From: Paulownia fortunei
Taxonomy: Eukaryota; Streptophyta; Magnoliopsida; Lamiales; Paulowniaceae
Direction: 5' to 3'
DNA length: 64,000 bases
Assembly (NCBI GenBank): GCA_019321725.1
Contig: CM033110.1
Span: forward strand, 12,021,278 to 12,085,277
Below are positions 37,690 to 49,227 of this stretch, one piece after another. Position numbers and translations under genes: made by a program. The notes below the pieces were generated by a model. That model did no database searches and had not been told where the DNA came from. It was given only the letters and a program-made list of their open reading frames with translations. How positions within the stretch are numbered: position 1 is the stretch's first letter; every line of letters starts with the position of its first letter.

Positions 37690-38290
37690 TATTTTATTTT
37701 CATATCAAGAAATTCTTAACTTGATTTGACTTTACAGATAGTTTATACTCATATCAAACAGTCTTCGTTTGGATTTAAAATTTGTAGATAGTTTATACTC
37801 GTATCAAGGAGTTTTAATTTGAATTTAAAATCTGTTAGATAGTTTATACTCGTATCAATGAGTTTCAATTTGAATTTAAACTATATTAGATAGTTTATAC
37901 TCGTATCAAGGAGTATTGAATTTGAATTTATTAGATAGTTTATACTCGTATCAAATGAGTCTTCATTTGAATTTGATTTCTAGACCTTTTATACTCATGT
38001 CATGGAGTGTTTCATTTGATTTGATTTGTAAATCTTTTATACTCTTATCAATTAGTGCTTCATTTGAATTTGAATTTGTAGATAGTTTATACTCGTATCA
38101 AGGAGTCTTTATTTGGATGTGACTTATAGACCTTTTATACTCTTATCAAGGAGTACTTCATTTGATTTGATTTGTAGACCTTTTATACTCATATCAAGGA
38201 GCTTTGCTGACAGTTTATGCTATTATCAAGGAGCATTTGAGAGGACTTCAATTTGAAAGTTTTAGATAGTTTATGCTCGTATATAGGAGC
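37690..38290. repeat. Tandem repeat, ~45-51 bp unit, internal copy 1
   Basis: About twelve imperfect units built around TTTATACTCRTATCAAGGAG separated by T-rich text. The unit occurs at 37745, 37792, 37844, 37895, 37939 and onward. It takes the place where pol would lie and carries no conserved frame. Confidence 0.85.
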
Positions 38291-39594
38291 ATTGGAAAGT
38301 CAAAGTCAGCAGTTGTTGCATATGATACCGCATTTTTTTCATCTTCATCATCACTGACATCACTTGGGCATTCTTGTTTGACAAAATTCATGCTTAACTT
38401 AAGTCTCCAAAAGTTTTTGGTTTGATTCCTTGAAGTATGTAGCAGAGACCCCAGTGCATTCCTTGGATACATATCATAATTGTAGAAGTTTCTGACAAAG
38501 TATCTTTATAATTCAAAGATAAATTTCTCCAATTATTGGTATATTCAAGCACGGGCTCATCTTTTTTTTGTCTTAAGTTAGTAAGTTCAACCATACTAAC
38601 AGTACGACGGGTGCTATAAAAGTGATTGAGAAACTCTTGTTTCAAGTACTCCTAACTATCAATTGAGTTTGCCTCAAGGTTGGTGTACCAATTAAATGCA
38701 TTTCCCATCAATGAGCAGACAAATTGCTTAACCAGACAGTCCACATATGTTCCAGCATTGTTGCACGTCTCAATAAAATGAGCTATATGTTGCTTTGGGT
38801 TTTCTTTGCCATCAAATTGCTGAAATTTTGGGGTTGATAGCCAACTGGCATCTTCAAATTGTCAATTATCTTAGTGTATGGTTTGACATAAGTCAAAGAT
38901 GATTTGGAGTTTCCATCGAATTTGTCATTGATAGTCCCCATGATAAACTCTTTCAGTTGGTCAATAGGAATCAACCCATCAGATGAAACTTGCAACTTTT
39001 TAGAAGACACATCTCTTTCAATTGATTGTTGCTTCATGGACGTCTCAGTTTCATCATGAGCTTCAATTTGTTTACCCATTATGAGACTAGTATTAGCATT
39101 GTCCACTTTGTTCATGAACTTCATGATTTGAGAGTCTTGTTCTTGAATATGCTTCGTGAGTTCCTCAACAACCTTCATCAAATTTGCAATTTGCTTTTCT
39201 CTTGAAGTAGTTTGGACCACCATGACTATTGCGACTTCAAAATTTGAGATTGTAGCAGATTCGAGCATCGTAGCTGGATTCAACAACTCTTTCTCCGCAA
39301 CTTTTATTTCTTGCTTTGCCCCCAGCTTTAGTGGAAATTTGATTGGCAATGTTAAAATACCATATTTCTTGACCCCTCATGCTTATATTTTGGAGTGGTG
39401 ACTTCATGGTTCGACAAAACACCATCTTCTTTTGCCCCCTCATGCTTGTGTTTTGGAGTAGTGGCTTCATGGCTCGGCAACACAACATCTTGCCTTGCCC
39501 CTTTATGCTTGTATTTTGGAGTGGTTGTTTCATGGCTCGACAAAACATCATCTTCTTTTGCCCTATCATGCCTCAACATAAGAAATTTTGACAT
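38291..39594 (-). pseudogene. Gag of non-autonomous element, copy 1 (broken)
   Basis: Starts at 39594 (MSKFLMLRHD) with three 21-residue repeats containing 'SHETTTPKYKHKG' variants. It then continues via a shifted frame from 39349 through a coiled-coil-like stretch ('VVEELTKHIQEQDSQIMKFM') and 'GLIPIDQLKEFIMGTI'. The retrotrans_gag core follows at 38780-38300, with '[19 protein letters not shown]' and '[16 protein letters not shown]'. Gag would form the particle that carries element RNA. Frameshifts near 39350 and 38780 and stops break it. No zinc knuckle or protease follows; the tandem repeat begins instead. Confidence 0.75.
39371..39575 (-). repeat. 63-bp coding repeat in gag N-terminus, copy 1
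   Basis: Three 21-residue units with the shared core SHE-x-TTPK-x-KH-x-G. Coding in one frame, rich in His, Lys and Thr. The same array occurs at about 42200-42415. Confidence 0.75.
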
Positions 39595-39699
39595 TTGTTA
39601 AGTTGGAGTGATTGTCCTTCATCTCCGTTTGAATTTCGAACTTGATTTGAAAAGAAGAGATGAGAGGTAGAGATGGTCCTACTGGGCATGCTAGAAATT

Positions 39700-40438
39700 T
39701 GTAACACAAATTTTGTTGTTTGCAAAAATTACAAACAAGAAAAATAGTACACATGAAGTTTTTATTGAAGTTGTTGAAAATATGTAGATACAATCTATAT
39801 TGATCCTCTGATTCTTCTCTTTAAGAACATTGACTTTGTTAATTTGGTAACTTTTTGATGGAATCGATCATCCGATCTCCTCCAAGGTTGACTTGATTTT
39901 CAATAACATTAGAGTTTAATAATTTAATCTCAAATTAAACATCATGATTTGATGAGATCCACGATAAAAGCCTTGATTTTTGCCGTGAACACCGTGGATC
40001 TCTTTGAATTTGATGGACTTAAGTTGAAAGAACTTCCTCTAACATATTTCTTATTTGGACTTTTTCTTCTTTTCAACTTGTATTTAACATGTTAGAGATG
40101 ACCCCTTTTTATACTTGTAGGAAGAAGACACTTGCAATTTTTACTTGGTGATATGGGAAGATTTTATTGGTTCTTCATAATTTGATAGACATTTACTGCC
40201 TTAATCACAAGATGTGATTTGAATTACCAAAATATTGGTATTCATTTTCATAATCTCCAAGACAATATCTTTATTGGCAAAATATAATAATATGGTAATA
40301 TTTAACTCTACCAATTAAATATCTTATTTAATTTTGAAAATTAATGATATTCTAAAAATAAATAAAAATATAAAATTAATAAATAAAAATATATTACACA
40401 TGTCAATGCATAATTGACTATAAATTTTTAATATCACA
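39700..40438 (-). repeat. LTR2 of tandem array (shared by both units)
   Basis: 739 bp, TGTAACACAA to TATCACA. Its internal side carries a stretch revealing 'TCTGGCATG...' on the opposite side of the LTR end, the likely primer-binding region (39675-39699, - strand). Confidence 0.85.
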
Positions 40439-40514
40439 AATACCCCATCGAGACTTGTTCACGTACATCTAGCAGGTGTGAAAAGTGAATAAGTCTCGAA
40501 AATCTTTGAATTGA

Positions 40515-41110
40515 TTTGAACTTGTAGATAGTTTATCCTCATATCAAGGAATTCTTGACTTGATTTGACTTTATAGATAATTTATACTCATATCAAGGAG
40601 TCTTCATTTGGATTTAAAATTTGTAGATAGTTTATACTCGTATCAAGGAGTTTCAATTTGAATTTAAACTCTGTTAGATAGTTTATACTCATATCAAGGA
40701 GTTTCAATTTGAATTTGAAATTTATTAGATAGTTTATACTCGTATCAAAGAGTCTGAATTTGAATTTATTAGATAGTTTATACTCATATCAAGGAGTCTT
40801 TATTTGAATTTGACTTCTAGACCTTTTATACTCATGTCAGGAGTGTTTCATTTGATTCGATTTGTAGACCTTTTATACTCTTGTCAATAAGTGCTTCATT
40901 TGAATTTGAATTTGTGGATAGTTTATACTTGTATCAAGGAGTCTTTATTTGGATTTGGCTTATAGACATTTTATACTCTTGTCAAGGAGTGCTTCATTTG
41001 ATTTGATTTGTAGACCTTTTATGCTCATATCAAGGAGCTTTGTTGATAGTTTATGCTCTTATCAAGAAGCATTTGAGAGGACTTCAATTTGTAAGTTTTA
41101 GATATTTATG
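40515..41110. repeat. Tandem repeat, ~45-51 bp unit, internal copy 2
   Basis: The same unit and nearly the same number and order of variants as 37690-38290, so the array was present before the two internal regions separated. Confidence 0.85.
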
Positions 41111-42440
41111 CTCGTACATAGGAGCATTGGAAAGTCGAACTCAGTAGTTGTTGCATATCATACCATATTTTTTCATCTTTATCATCGTTAACATCACTTG
41201 GGCATTCTTGTTTGTCAAAATTCATGCTTAAGTCAATGGCATGTGCACGAGTTGCCAAGTCTTCAAAAGTTTTTGGTTTGATTCCTTGAAGTATGTAGCA
41301 GAGACACCAGTGCATTCCTTGGATACATATTTCAATTGTAGAAGTTTCTGACATAGTATCTTTATAATTCAAAGATAAATTTCTCCAATTATTGATATAT
41401 TCAAGTACGGGCTCATCTTCTTTTTGTCTTAAGTTAGCAAGTTCAACCATACTAATAGTACGATGGTGCTATAAAGCTGATTGAGAAACTCTTGTTTCAA
41501 CTGCTTCCAACTATTAATTGAGTTTGTCTCTAGGTTGTGGTGTATCAATTAAATGCATTTTCCATCAATGAGCCGACAAATTACTTAACAAGGCAGTCCC
41601 TATATGTTCTAGCATTATTGCACATCTCATTTAAATGAGCTATATGTTGCTTCGGGTTTTCTTTGCCATCAAATTACTGAAATTTAGGGGGTTGATAACC
41701 AACTGGCAATTATCTTAGTGTATGGTTTGACACAAGTCAAAGATGATTTGGAGTTTCCATCGAATTTCTCATTGATAGTCCCCATGATAAACTCTTTATT
41801 TGGTTAATAGGAATCAACCCTTCAGATGAAACTTGCAACTCTTTAGAAGATACATCTCTTTCACTTGATTGTTGCTTCATGGATGTCTCAGTTTCATCAT
41901 GAACTTCAATTTGTTTACCCATTACGGATTAGTATCAGCATTGTCCACTTTGTTCATCAACTTCGTGATTTGAAAGTCTTGTTCTTGAATATGATTTGTG
42001 AGTTCCTCAACAGCCTTCATCAAATTTGCAATTTGCACTTCTGTTGAAGTAGTTTAGACCGCCATGACTATTGTGACTTCAAAATTTGAGCTTGTAGTAG
42101 ATTCGAACATCGTAGTTGGATTCAACAACTCTTTCTCCGCAACTTCTATTTCTTGCTTTGCCCCTAGCTTTAGTGGAAATTTGATTGGTAATGTCAAAAT
42201 ACCATATTCTCTTGACCCCTCATGCTTGTATTTTGAAGTGGTGACTTCATAGTTCGATAAAACACCATCTTCTTTTACCCCCTCATACTTGTGTTTTGGA
42301 GTAGTGGCTTCATGGCTCGACCACACAACATCTTGTCTTGCCCCTTTATGCTTGTATTTTGGAGTGGTTGTTTCATGGCTCGACAAAACATCATCTTCTT
42401 TTGCCCCATCATGCCTCAACATAAGAAATTTGGCATTTGT
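41106..42440 (-). pseudogene. Gag of non-autonomous element, copy 2 (broken differently)
   Basis: A frame entering from the leader covers the 21-residue repeats and 'PIKFPLKLGAKQEIEVAEKE' down to 42054. Then come 'GKQIEVHDETETSMKQQS' (41922-41737) and the gag core at 41450-41106 ('[18 protein letters not shown]', '[16 protein letters not shown]'). Copy 2 has a small deletion near 41930 and other frameshifts not shared with copy 1, so both decayed separately after duplication. Confidence 0.75.
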
Positions 42441-42514
42441 GAAGTTGGAGTGATTATCCTTCATCTCCGTTTGAATTTTGAACTTGATTTGAAAAGAATA
42501 GATGAAAGGTAGAG

Positions 42515-42541
42515 ATGGTCCCACCAGACATGCCAGAAATT
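42515..42541 (-). other. Probable primer-binding region of the array
   Basis: On the - strand, directly after the 5' LTR (LTR3), the text reads AATTTCTGGCATGTCTGG followed by TGGGACC. LTR2 has the same arrangement (39675-39699). I cannot assign the tRNA with certainty. Confidence 0.5.
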
Positions 42542-43288
42542 TGTAACACAAATTTCGTTCTTTGTAAAAATTAGAAACAAGAAAAATAGTACAAATAAAG
42601 TTTTTATTGAAGTTGTTGAAAATATGTAGATACAATCTCCATTGATCCTCTGATTTTTCCCTTCAAGAATGTTGACTTTGTGAATTTGGTAACTTTTTTA
42701 TGGAATCGACCATCCGATCTTCTCCTAGGTTGACTTGATTTTCAATAACGTTAATTCGAGAGTTTAATAACTTATTATCGAATTAAATGTCATGATTTGA
42801 TGAGATCCGCGACGAACGCCTTGATTTTCACCTTGAACACCGTGGATCTCCTTGAATTTGATAGAGTTGAGTTGAGAGAACTTCCTCTAACATATTTCTT
42901 GTTTGGACTTTTTCTTCTTTTCAACTTGTGTTTAACATATTGGAGATGATTCTTATTTATACTTGTAGAAAGAAGACTCCTACCATTTTTATTTCGTGAC
43001 ATGGGAAGATTTTATTGGTTCTTTATAATTTGATAGACATTTACTGTCTTAATCACAAGATGTGATTTGAATTACCAAAATATTGGTATTCACTTCTATA
43101 ATCTCCAAGACACGATCTTTATTGGCAAAATATAATAATATGGTAATATTTAACTCTACCAATTAAATATCTTATTTAATTCTGAAAATCAATAATTTTT
43201 TTAAAAATAAATAAAAATATAAAATTAAAAAATAAAAATATATTACACATGTCAATGCATAATTGGCTATAAATTTTTAATATCTTCA
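42542..43288 (-). repeat. LTR3 of tandem array (5' LTR)
   Basis: 747 bp, TGTAACACAA to TATCTTCA, followed by AATGC (43289-43293), which nearly matches AATGT at the other end. Confidence 0.85.
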
Positions 43289-43325
43289 AATGCAACTTAG
43301 AAGAAATGAGAGTTGTATTGTAAAT

Positions 43326-43328
<3 letters not shown>

Positions 43329-43402
<74 letters not shown>
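43329..43402. repeat. (GA)37 microsatellite
   Basis: 74 bp of pure GA repeats starting 40 bp after the array; likely length-polymorphic. The Ser-Leu frame on the - strand is just this repeat translated. Confidence 0.95.
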
Positions 43403-43405
<3 letters not shown>

Positions 43406-45320
43406 AGAAAACGGAGGAAGAAGATAAGCTCAAGGAGGTAAGCTTGCTGCAAATCGGTGCCGGTAGTAGAGAAAGGTGATGTATAAGCATGAATATATAG
43501 GAATGTTTTAGGAATCTTAAACAAGAGTTAGGTACCACAAAAGGCAAGAAAATCCAACCAAAACTCGTCGGAAACAGAGCTGGTAGCTGGCTGTCTATTG
43601 TGGTTCAGAGGATTGTACCTTGAGCTACCAGACTTGTACAGTGAGCGGTTTTTCTCCGAAATTCTAACTAATTATGGTCGAAAAATATTGGTAAAAATCA
43701 TTTTAACACTCTAGCATTGTTAGTCTTTGAATGAATATTGATCTTGGGGTGTTAAAAATTCATTTTGGATGACTGTTTTAGTGTATAAAACTTGTTATCC
43801 ATGAATATCACAGTGACAGCTTGCACACGCACCAAGTTTCCTCCAGTTTATCAAAGTTAAGGACTAAAAATAAATTCTAGAAAAATCATTATAACACTCT
43901 AGACTAGTTGTTCTATCAATATTAGATGGACTCATGTATATAAAAAAATTTATTTTCTTGACTGATTTGGGGAATGAGACTTGGTTAGACTTTATGGTTT
44001 GCACTTTAGTGACAGACTTCCTCCAGTTTATCAAAGTTTAGGACTAGAATAAATTCTGGAAAAAATATTTTAACACTCTAGGATTCTTATCTTTTGTATG
44101 CATGCCAATAATTGAGTGTTAAAAGTTCATTTGTTGATGTTTTGATACATAAAACTTTGCATATGCTGGCTGTCTGACAGCCTGCACATAGTATGAAATT
44201 TAACCAATTTCTCAATGTTTATGGCTACAAAAATTCTGGAAAAATCATTTTAACCTTCTAGACTAACTGTTATTTCCATATGTGTTGGATTTTCCTAGGT
44301 AAAATTCATTTAGTTCACTGTTTTATTGTATAAATCTTGGTTAAACATGATCGACTGGCACATTAAAACAACTTTGCATAATGAATGAATTTCTGCCAAT
44401 TTTGTCAATTTTTGTTGCAATAAAATTCTAGAAAAATCACTATAACTTCTAGACTATTGTAGTTTCAACTGATGGTATATTTATGAAATGTTTGAGTTAT
44501 TTTACTTGGAATGCAATTACAATGACCACTCGGTTATTGTCATTGTACTAAAATGTAAGTACTTGATTGAAACTTTTGAATGATTGAGTTTTGGCCCAAG
44601 CGTCTAGCGTGGTTAGAGCTAAGGTTCGGCCGGATAAGTAAGGACTTATGGTCTTAAAATATTTTCTGCTATCCACAGCCAATTCCCACCACCCAAAGAC
44701 GGAGTGCTCTAAGGGTTGAAGTGGGTCGTAGATTTTCACCATATATCCAGGTATGAAAAATTGGGTATCGCGAGCCCCAGTGTGGAGGTATAAGGTTTTA
44801 GGTTTCAAGCTTATGTCTTAGAGGTGATAAGGAAGAAGTGGCAGGACCCAAGAGCTATAAAGCGAATAACATCGGATGTGGCATTTATTGCTATATGGCC
44901 CCCTACTGCTTAATGGTGCAATGTAAATGTTGTTAATATTATAGCCATCTAGTGCTTAAGTGTGCTTTGTTACTTAAATTATTGGAATTGAATGATTTAT
45001 GAAATCAATGCCATCTGTCTTTATAACTACTCCGCTGCATTATGATTTTTGAGTAAATGACTAACAAATGAAATTTTTTAGTACCAATCCGAAAAGGATT
45101 TGAAACTAACACATGCCCACACGCACTCACTTGTTGAGTAATAGCACATACATTTTTTTCCCCATTCAGAGATAAGTCTGTAGATGGGGAGAATGTTGAA
45201 GGGTAACATCACTTAGAGTGCAGTTCTAGGCAGGTATCGACTTAAGAGAGTACAACAAATATTGATAGATATCATTTGTGTTGCTTAACACAACTTAGCA
45301 TAAGGTTGCTCTTCTGAGTT
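43403..45320 (+). repeat. Probable gypsy LTR remnant with ~180-bp subrepeats
   Basis: Five degenerate subrepeats with the phrase 'attctRgaaaaatcat...aacactctaga' at about 43660, 43841, 44022, 44203 and 44392 (spacing 181, 181, 181 and 189). They are followed by a GC-richer stretch (44580-44830) and a 'CACTTGTTGAGTAATAGCACA' motif near 45129. This resembles long chromovirus LTRs such as 60813-63599, which also have subrepeats and a 'GAGyRwTAGC' type motif. No clean TG...CA ends or target duplications are visible, and no gene. Confidence 0.45.
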
Positions 45321-46076
45321 CTATTTAGACTTTTGACTCATGTTGAGGACTTGAACTTTTGGTTATGTAATGAACGAATGTTTGTTTGTTGCCTTGGGAT
45401 AATTTGATCTTTGTAAGATTCTCTCCATTATAGTTCTTAGTTATATTATAAAGATCAGATTCATAGTTCATACAAAATATAAACTCAGGTGATCCATCTA
45501 AAAATCATAATATTTAACCCACACCAAAATACTACATATATGACTTTATACACTACAACAGTAGAAGATCACTTATCTAAAATTAACAAAAACCTAAGAT
45601 ATAGACCTCTGGATTAATTTCACACTCCCTCAAGTCGATCTAAAATAAAGCTATAACCACAATCAAATAATAATATCTTCAATACGCAACTAATCTTAAA
45701 TTGATAGAAAATTGAAAATCTCCATTGCTTATTTAATGTTGGCTAATCTAGTTATTAATCCAGAAGTAATTTACTTAGTTAACGGAATCCAAGAATGCAA
45801 CAAAAGATTTATAATTAGACTTTCGATTCTACGGATATAAGAACCTATGAACATCAGTTGTGCTAAAACTTCAAAAACTTTTGCTGCATGCCAAAATTTC
45901 AGAAGCCAACTTGAAATTGTGCGCTAGTATATTTGCTTAAATATTCAACCAATTACATGAAACTAAGGTCATATTAACAATGGTAAAGTTGAACTCCACT
46001 CAATTAAATCCACACCTAATGATCTGTTGCAATTATTTTGTCATCTTGAACTGACCAAATCGTATAATATAGTCAG
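45321..46076. other. No gene seen
   Basis: AT-rich non-coding DNA; short frames only. It may belong to the retroelement segment that follows, but I see no landmark to prove it. Confidence 0.4.
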
Positions 46077-47326
46077 TTATTGCTTACAATAATAAAGACC
46101 CCAATACATTAAAACTAAGCACATACTATAATTTTGTGAGAGATATCATTATATAGAAATAAGTATGTCTATGCATTTCATAGTAGCTATCCACTTAGCC
46201 TCAACCTAGATATATATTTGTGGGCTATGTTAAATCTCTAGGATTACATAGAATATAATCTCGTTGAACTTTAAAATATTCATAGAGTCCAGCCCATAAG
46301 TTTAAGATATTGGAATGTTATGTAAGTGTACATATTTATAATGACATATATCCAATGTCTAAGTATGTCGGACAAGTAGAGATTGACTCTCTTATTCGAG
46401 CAATTGACTCTAATATTAAGTTGTATACAGAGATGAGATATTTATGATTTTAATGTGTATAAAATTATAAAGAAGATGTCGCCTTGATAAATGATCAAGA
46501 TGAGATAACTCTTATGAATTTGAGTAATCGAAATAGATTCCCACTATCTATTAAACTTGTCTTATGACTAGATATGAGTTTTCTTAGTATTAGTGATTTA
46601 TTGAGGATAAAAAAGAAAACTCAAGTTAAGTGTTGGGTACACTTGGACCAAGATCTGTATGGTGCGTTATGTTGGAAAAGATGACATACACTTCTAAGAA
46701 AGAAGAAAGCACCATAGCACGTGTTTCATACCATATTTGCCTAAGTGACCATTGGGTAATGAGTGAAAAGATCCCTTCTTCCTCATTGTGTGAGATCCAG
46801 AGGTTTGTATAATCTCATTGTATACCCTTATGACTTTCAACTATTTCTCAAAATTTTAATGTATTGTTGTTACTTTAGCATACTCCCAATAGCTATGGAT
46901 GATTCGGTAATGCGGGATATGTCTAGAAAAGCAGCTATCTTTTAAGTTGAGAGATCCTAATAGGAAAGAAAGATTTTCTATGGCTAACACCTAATATATA
47001 TTCACTAGCTAGACAATTATGTCAAACTTAAATGTTTGGGACATAATTATGAATACATGATATGGTATTAAGATCAAGTATGATCTTATATTGTATGAGG
47101 GATCAAGTATACTTTGATTGGTGTAGCAAATAAGTCTGGGGTATAGCGAGATATTTTATCTTTGTGTTTTGAAAAATTGAGCTATTGTATATACTTAACC
47201 GGTGTATGAATTAAGCTCTTGTTAGAATGCTCGCTGGTCACATGATCCATTTGCTTGTATGAAATTAGTAGTGTATAATTACGATCATAATAAATGAAGA
47301 TTCAGCCCTCATGTGCAAGTGGGAGA
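46077..47326 (+). repeat. Dispersed non-coding retroelement segment, copy B, with polypurine tract
   Basis: The partner of 5039-6059 up to about 47105. It continues 220 bp further and ends in GCAAGTGGGAGA (47315-47326) next to an LTR-type start TGTAAGAAATATT at 47327. This looks like the 3' internal end of a copia-type element with a long non-coding segment. It contains no conserved coding frame. Confidence 0.55.
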
Positions 47327-48046
47327 TGTAAGAAATATTAAATTGGATTAACAGGTCGCACATGAGAGCTGACCTGACCCAAGTGGTTTGAAGTTGAGTT
47401 TTGGTGGGACTGGTTTTCTATAGTAAAAACTACCCCACAACCACGTTAACCTTTCGCCATGTTTTCTCCACTTTGAAAGGTGAAGAAAGCTGCACTATGT
47501 GAATAAAACACAAGAAAAAAAAAACAAAAAAAGAAAAAAGACTATTTTTATACAATTTTTGAGAAGAAATTGAAGGCATAATTTAGGGTCAATTTGTGAT
47601 CAAGATTTGAAGAACACCACCACTTGAGGAAGCATTTAGAATGTGGATAAAAATCATTTTTGTTGTGATTGGATTTAGATTAAAGTGAGCCAAAAATTAA
47701 GAAGTTAATAATGGCGATTCAACCATGGCAAAAAGATCCGAATTTTAGTAAGTTTTCTTGAACTTACCTCAATTATTTTTGTGTTTAATTTCCACCAATT
47801 ATATACTACGTGTAGGTATACCTAAACCTATATAAACATATGTAAATTTGTGTGTATGCTGGCGTATATTTACGTCCATATCATAGTAAACTATAACCAC
47901 TAACACTAAATAAAGTGTTTATATGTACATGTATATCCCACTTACCCTAATCTATACCTATATTACATATATATATATATATATATATGAGATTTTACAA
48001 GTGTTTGTTTCTATTGTAAAAGACATCAATACCCTTACTAGTTACT
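47327..48046 (+). repeat. Putative LTR start of the copy-B element
   Basis: Begins TGTAAGAAATATT right after a polypurine tract. The right end is not visible; a gypsy LTR starts at 48047. It contains an A-rich tract (47512-47540) and an (AT)n run at 47963-47987. No gene. Confidence 0.4.
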
Positions 48047-48807
48047 TGATATGGTATAGATTGGGCCTGATTTGCTATTAGCCTCAAAATTAGTAGATTT
48101 AGTGCTCTGGTAACCCATGGGTGTTGAAGGGATGAACAGAATGCCTACTCCGGAGGATCATGAGACCGAAGTAAGGAAAGTCAGATCTTCATGTGATCTG
48201 ATACCTATACTGAGCCGACCTGATCGGGTCAGCTCAGAAGAGTTAGTAGAATATAGTGTAGAAAGATGCTAGGTCGAATTGATCTGATCAACACAGGAGA
48301 GAATAATAAGATATGATAAGGTATATGCCGAGCTGCCCTAATCTGGTCAGCTCGAGAGAGAAAAATAAAGAGCGATGTATGAGTTAGAAATGATTTAGTG
48401 ATTAATACAAAATGACAAAACCAAACAGTTATCTATGGATAATGATAAGGAATATTATCTAGGATAAATTACTAGAGTGGTGATGTGTCCATTAGGCATT
48501 TATAATAAAATACGGACAAAATTCCTCTTTTACCCCAAGTAAAGTTATTCTATAAATATAAGCCTTCAGCTCCCCAAGAAAAAGGTTCACTTCTATTATT
48601 CTGAATACATATTTTGCCATTGATATTGAGCGAAAACTGAGTGATTGACTTAAGTTTTGGAATGTCTATGTTGGGCCTTCCCCAGTGCTTTGCAGGTGGA
48701 ACTAGCATCATTTCAGAGCGGGCATACCTCTATCTACATCATATCAGCGAGTCAAGGTTTGTGGTTTTATTCTATATTTCTTGGTGTGTTTATTTTATGG
48801 TACGTCA
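48047..48807 (+). repeat. 5' LTR of the gypsy element
   Basis: Runs TGATATGG...TACGTCA. It contains a TATA-like 'ctataaatataagcc' (near 48551) and the 'gattgacttaag' leader phrase. Its first 210 bp recur at 54096-54310, including 'gagaccgaagtaaggaaag'. Confidence 0.75.
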
Positions 48808-48809
48808 AG

Positions 48810-48827
48810 TGGCGCTGTCTGTGGGAA
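48810..48827 (+). other. Gypsy primer-binding site
   Basis: TGGCGCTGTCTGTGGGAA, two bases after the LTR end. It differs at one position from the TGGCGCCGTCTGTGGGAA seen in many plant Tat-type gypsy elements. Confidence 0.75.
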
Positions 48828-48991
48828 ATTACTAGGTCAAGGTATGAGTTTAGTTGATATCTTAACTGGAGATCTCCTTAAAATTATTTTCTGGATTCTA
48901 TTGCATTACATTATTTTTTTTCTTCTTTAGATCATATAGTTTCTTCTTAGTCATTATATTGTAATATCAAGAGAAAAATATATATAGAAAC

Positions 48992-49227
48992 ATGGCTAAC
49001 AAGGGACTCCAGCATGATCTCGAGAAGGAGATAGGTTCAGATATTGAACAAGGTTGATTTAGGAATGAGGAGAGCCTAGGTAAGGAAGAAGGCTCACCTC
49101 CGATTACTCCAGGTACTCTTCCTCGCCATATGGTAGTGCCAAAGATGGCTGAGAGGACCAAAGTTACTTCCAATACTCCTATCACCATGATAATTGAGCA
49201 CTTGCAGACCATGATAGCCATTGTTGT
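48992..49227 (+). pseudogene. Gypsy gag N-terminal stub
   Basis: The frame MANKGLQHDLEKEIGSDIEQG stops at 49056 and continues to 'EHLQTMIAIVV' near 49220. The start position after the primer-binding site is right for gag. The retrotrans_gag core and zinc finger that should follow are absent; the sequence moves to the gag C-terminal linker at about 49290. The missing part is present in inverted orientation at 52200-53453. Confidence 0.55.

Larger units (their letters stand above)
36876..43288 (-). mobile_element. Three-LTR tandem array of a non-autonomous gag-only element
   Basis: Structure LTR-internal-LTR-internal-LTR: LTRs at 36876-37599, 39700-40438 and 42542-43288, internals at 37600-39699 (2100 bp) and 40439-42541 (2103 bp). 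Each LTR runs TGTAACAC...CA on the + strand. On the - strand each is preceded by a purine run (CTCGAGGGGGCATT). Each internal region encodes only gag on the - strand; protease, RT, RNase H and integrase are absent and a ~50-bp tandem repeat fills the 3' part. A single near-perfect target duplication flanks the array. LTR2 and LTR3 share a ~20-bp extra AT segment (near 40365 and 43220) that LTR1 lacks. It needs enzymes from another element to move. Confidence 0.85.

Noticed and set aside
37690..38290. Possible CRISPR-like regular repeat
   Set aside because: Units are degenerate, spacing varies, there are no unique spacers and the DNA is a plant retroelement.
43176..43547. Long - strand frame with a Ser-Leu repeat
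   Set aside because: It is the (GA)37 microsatellite translated, joined to LTR sequence; no start context or family.
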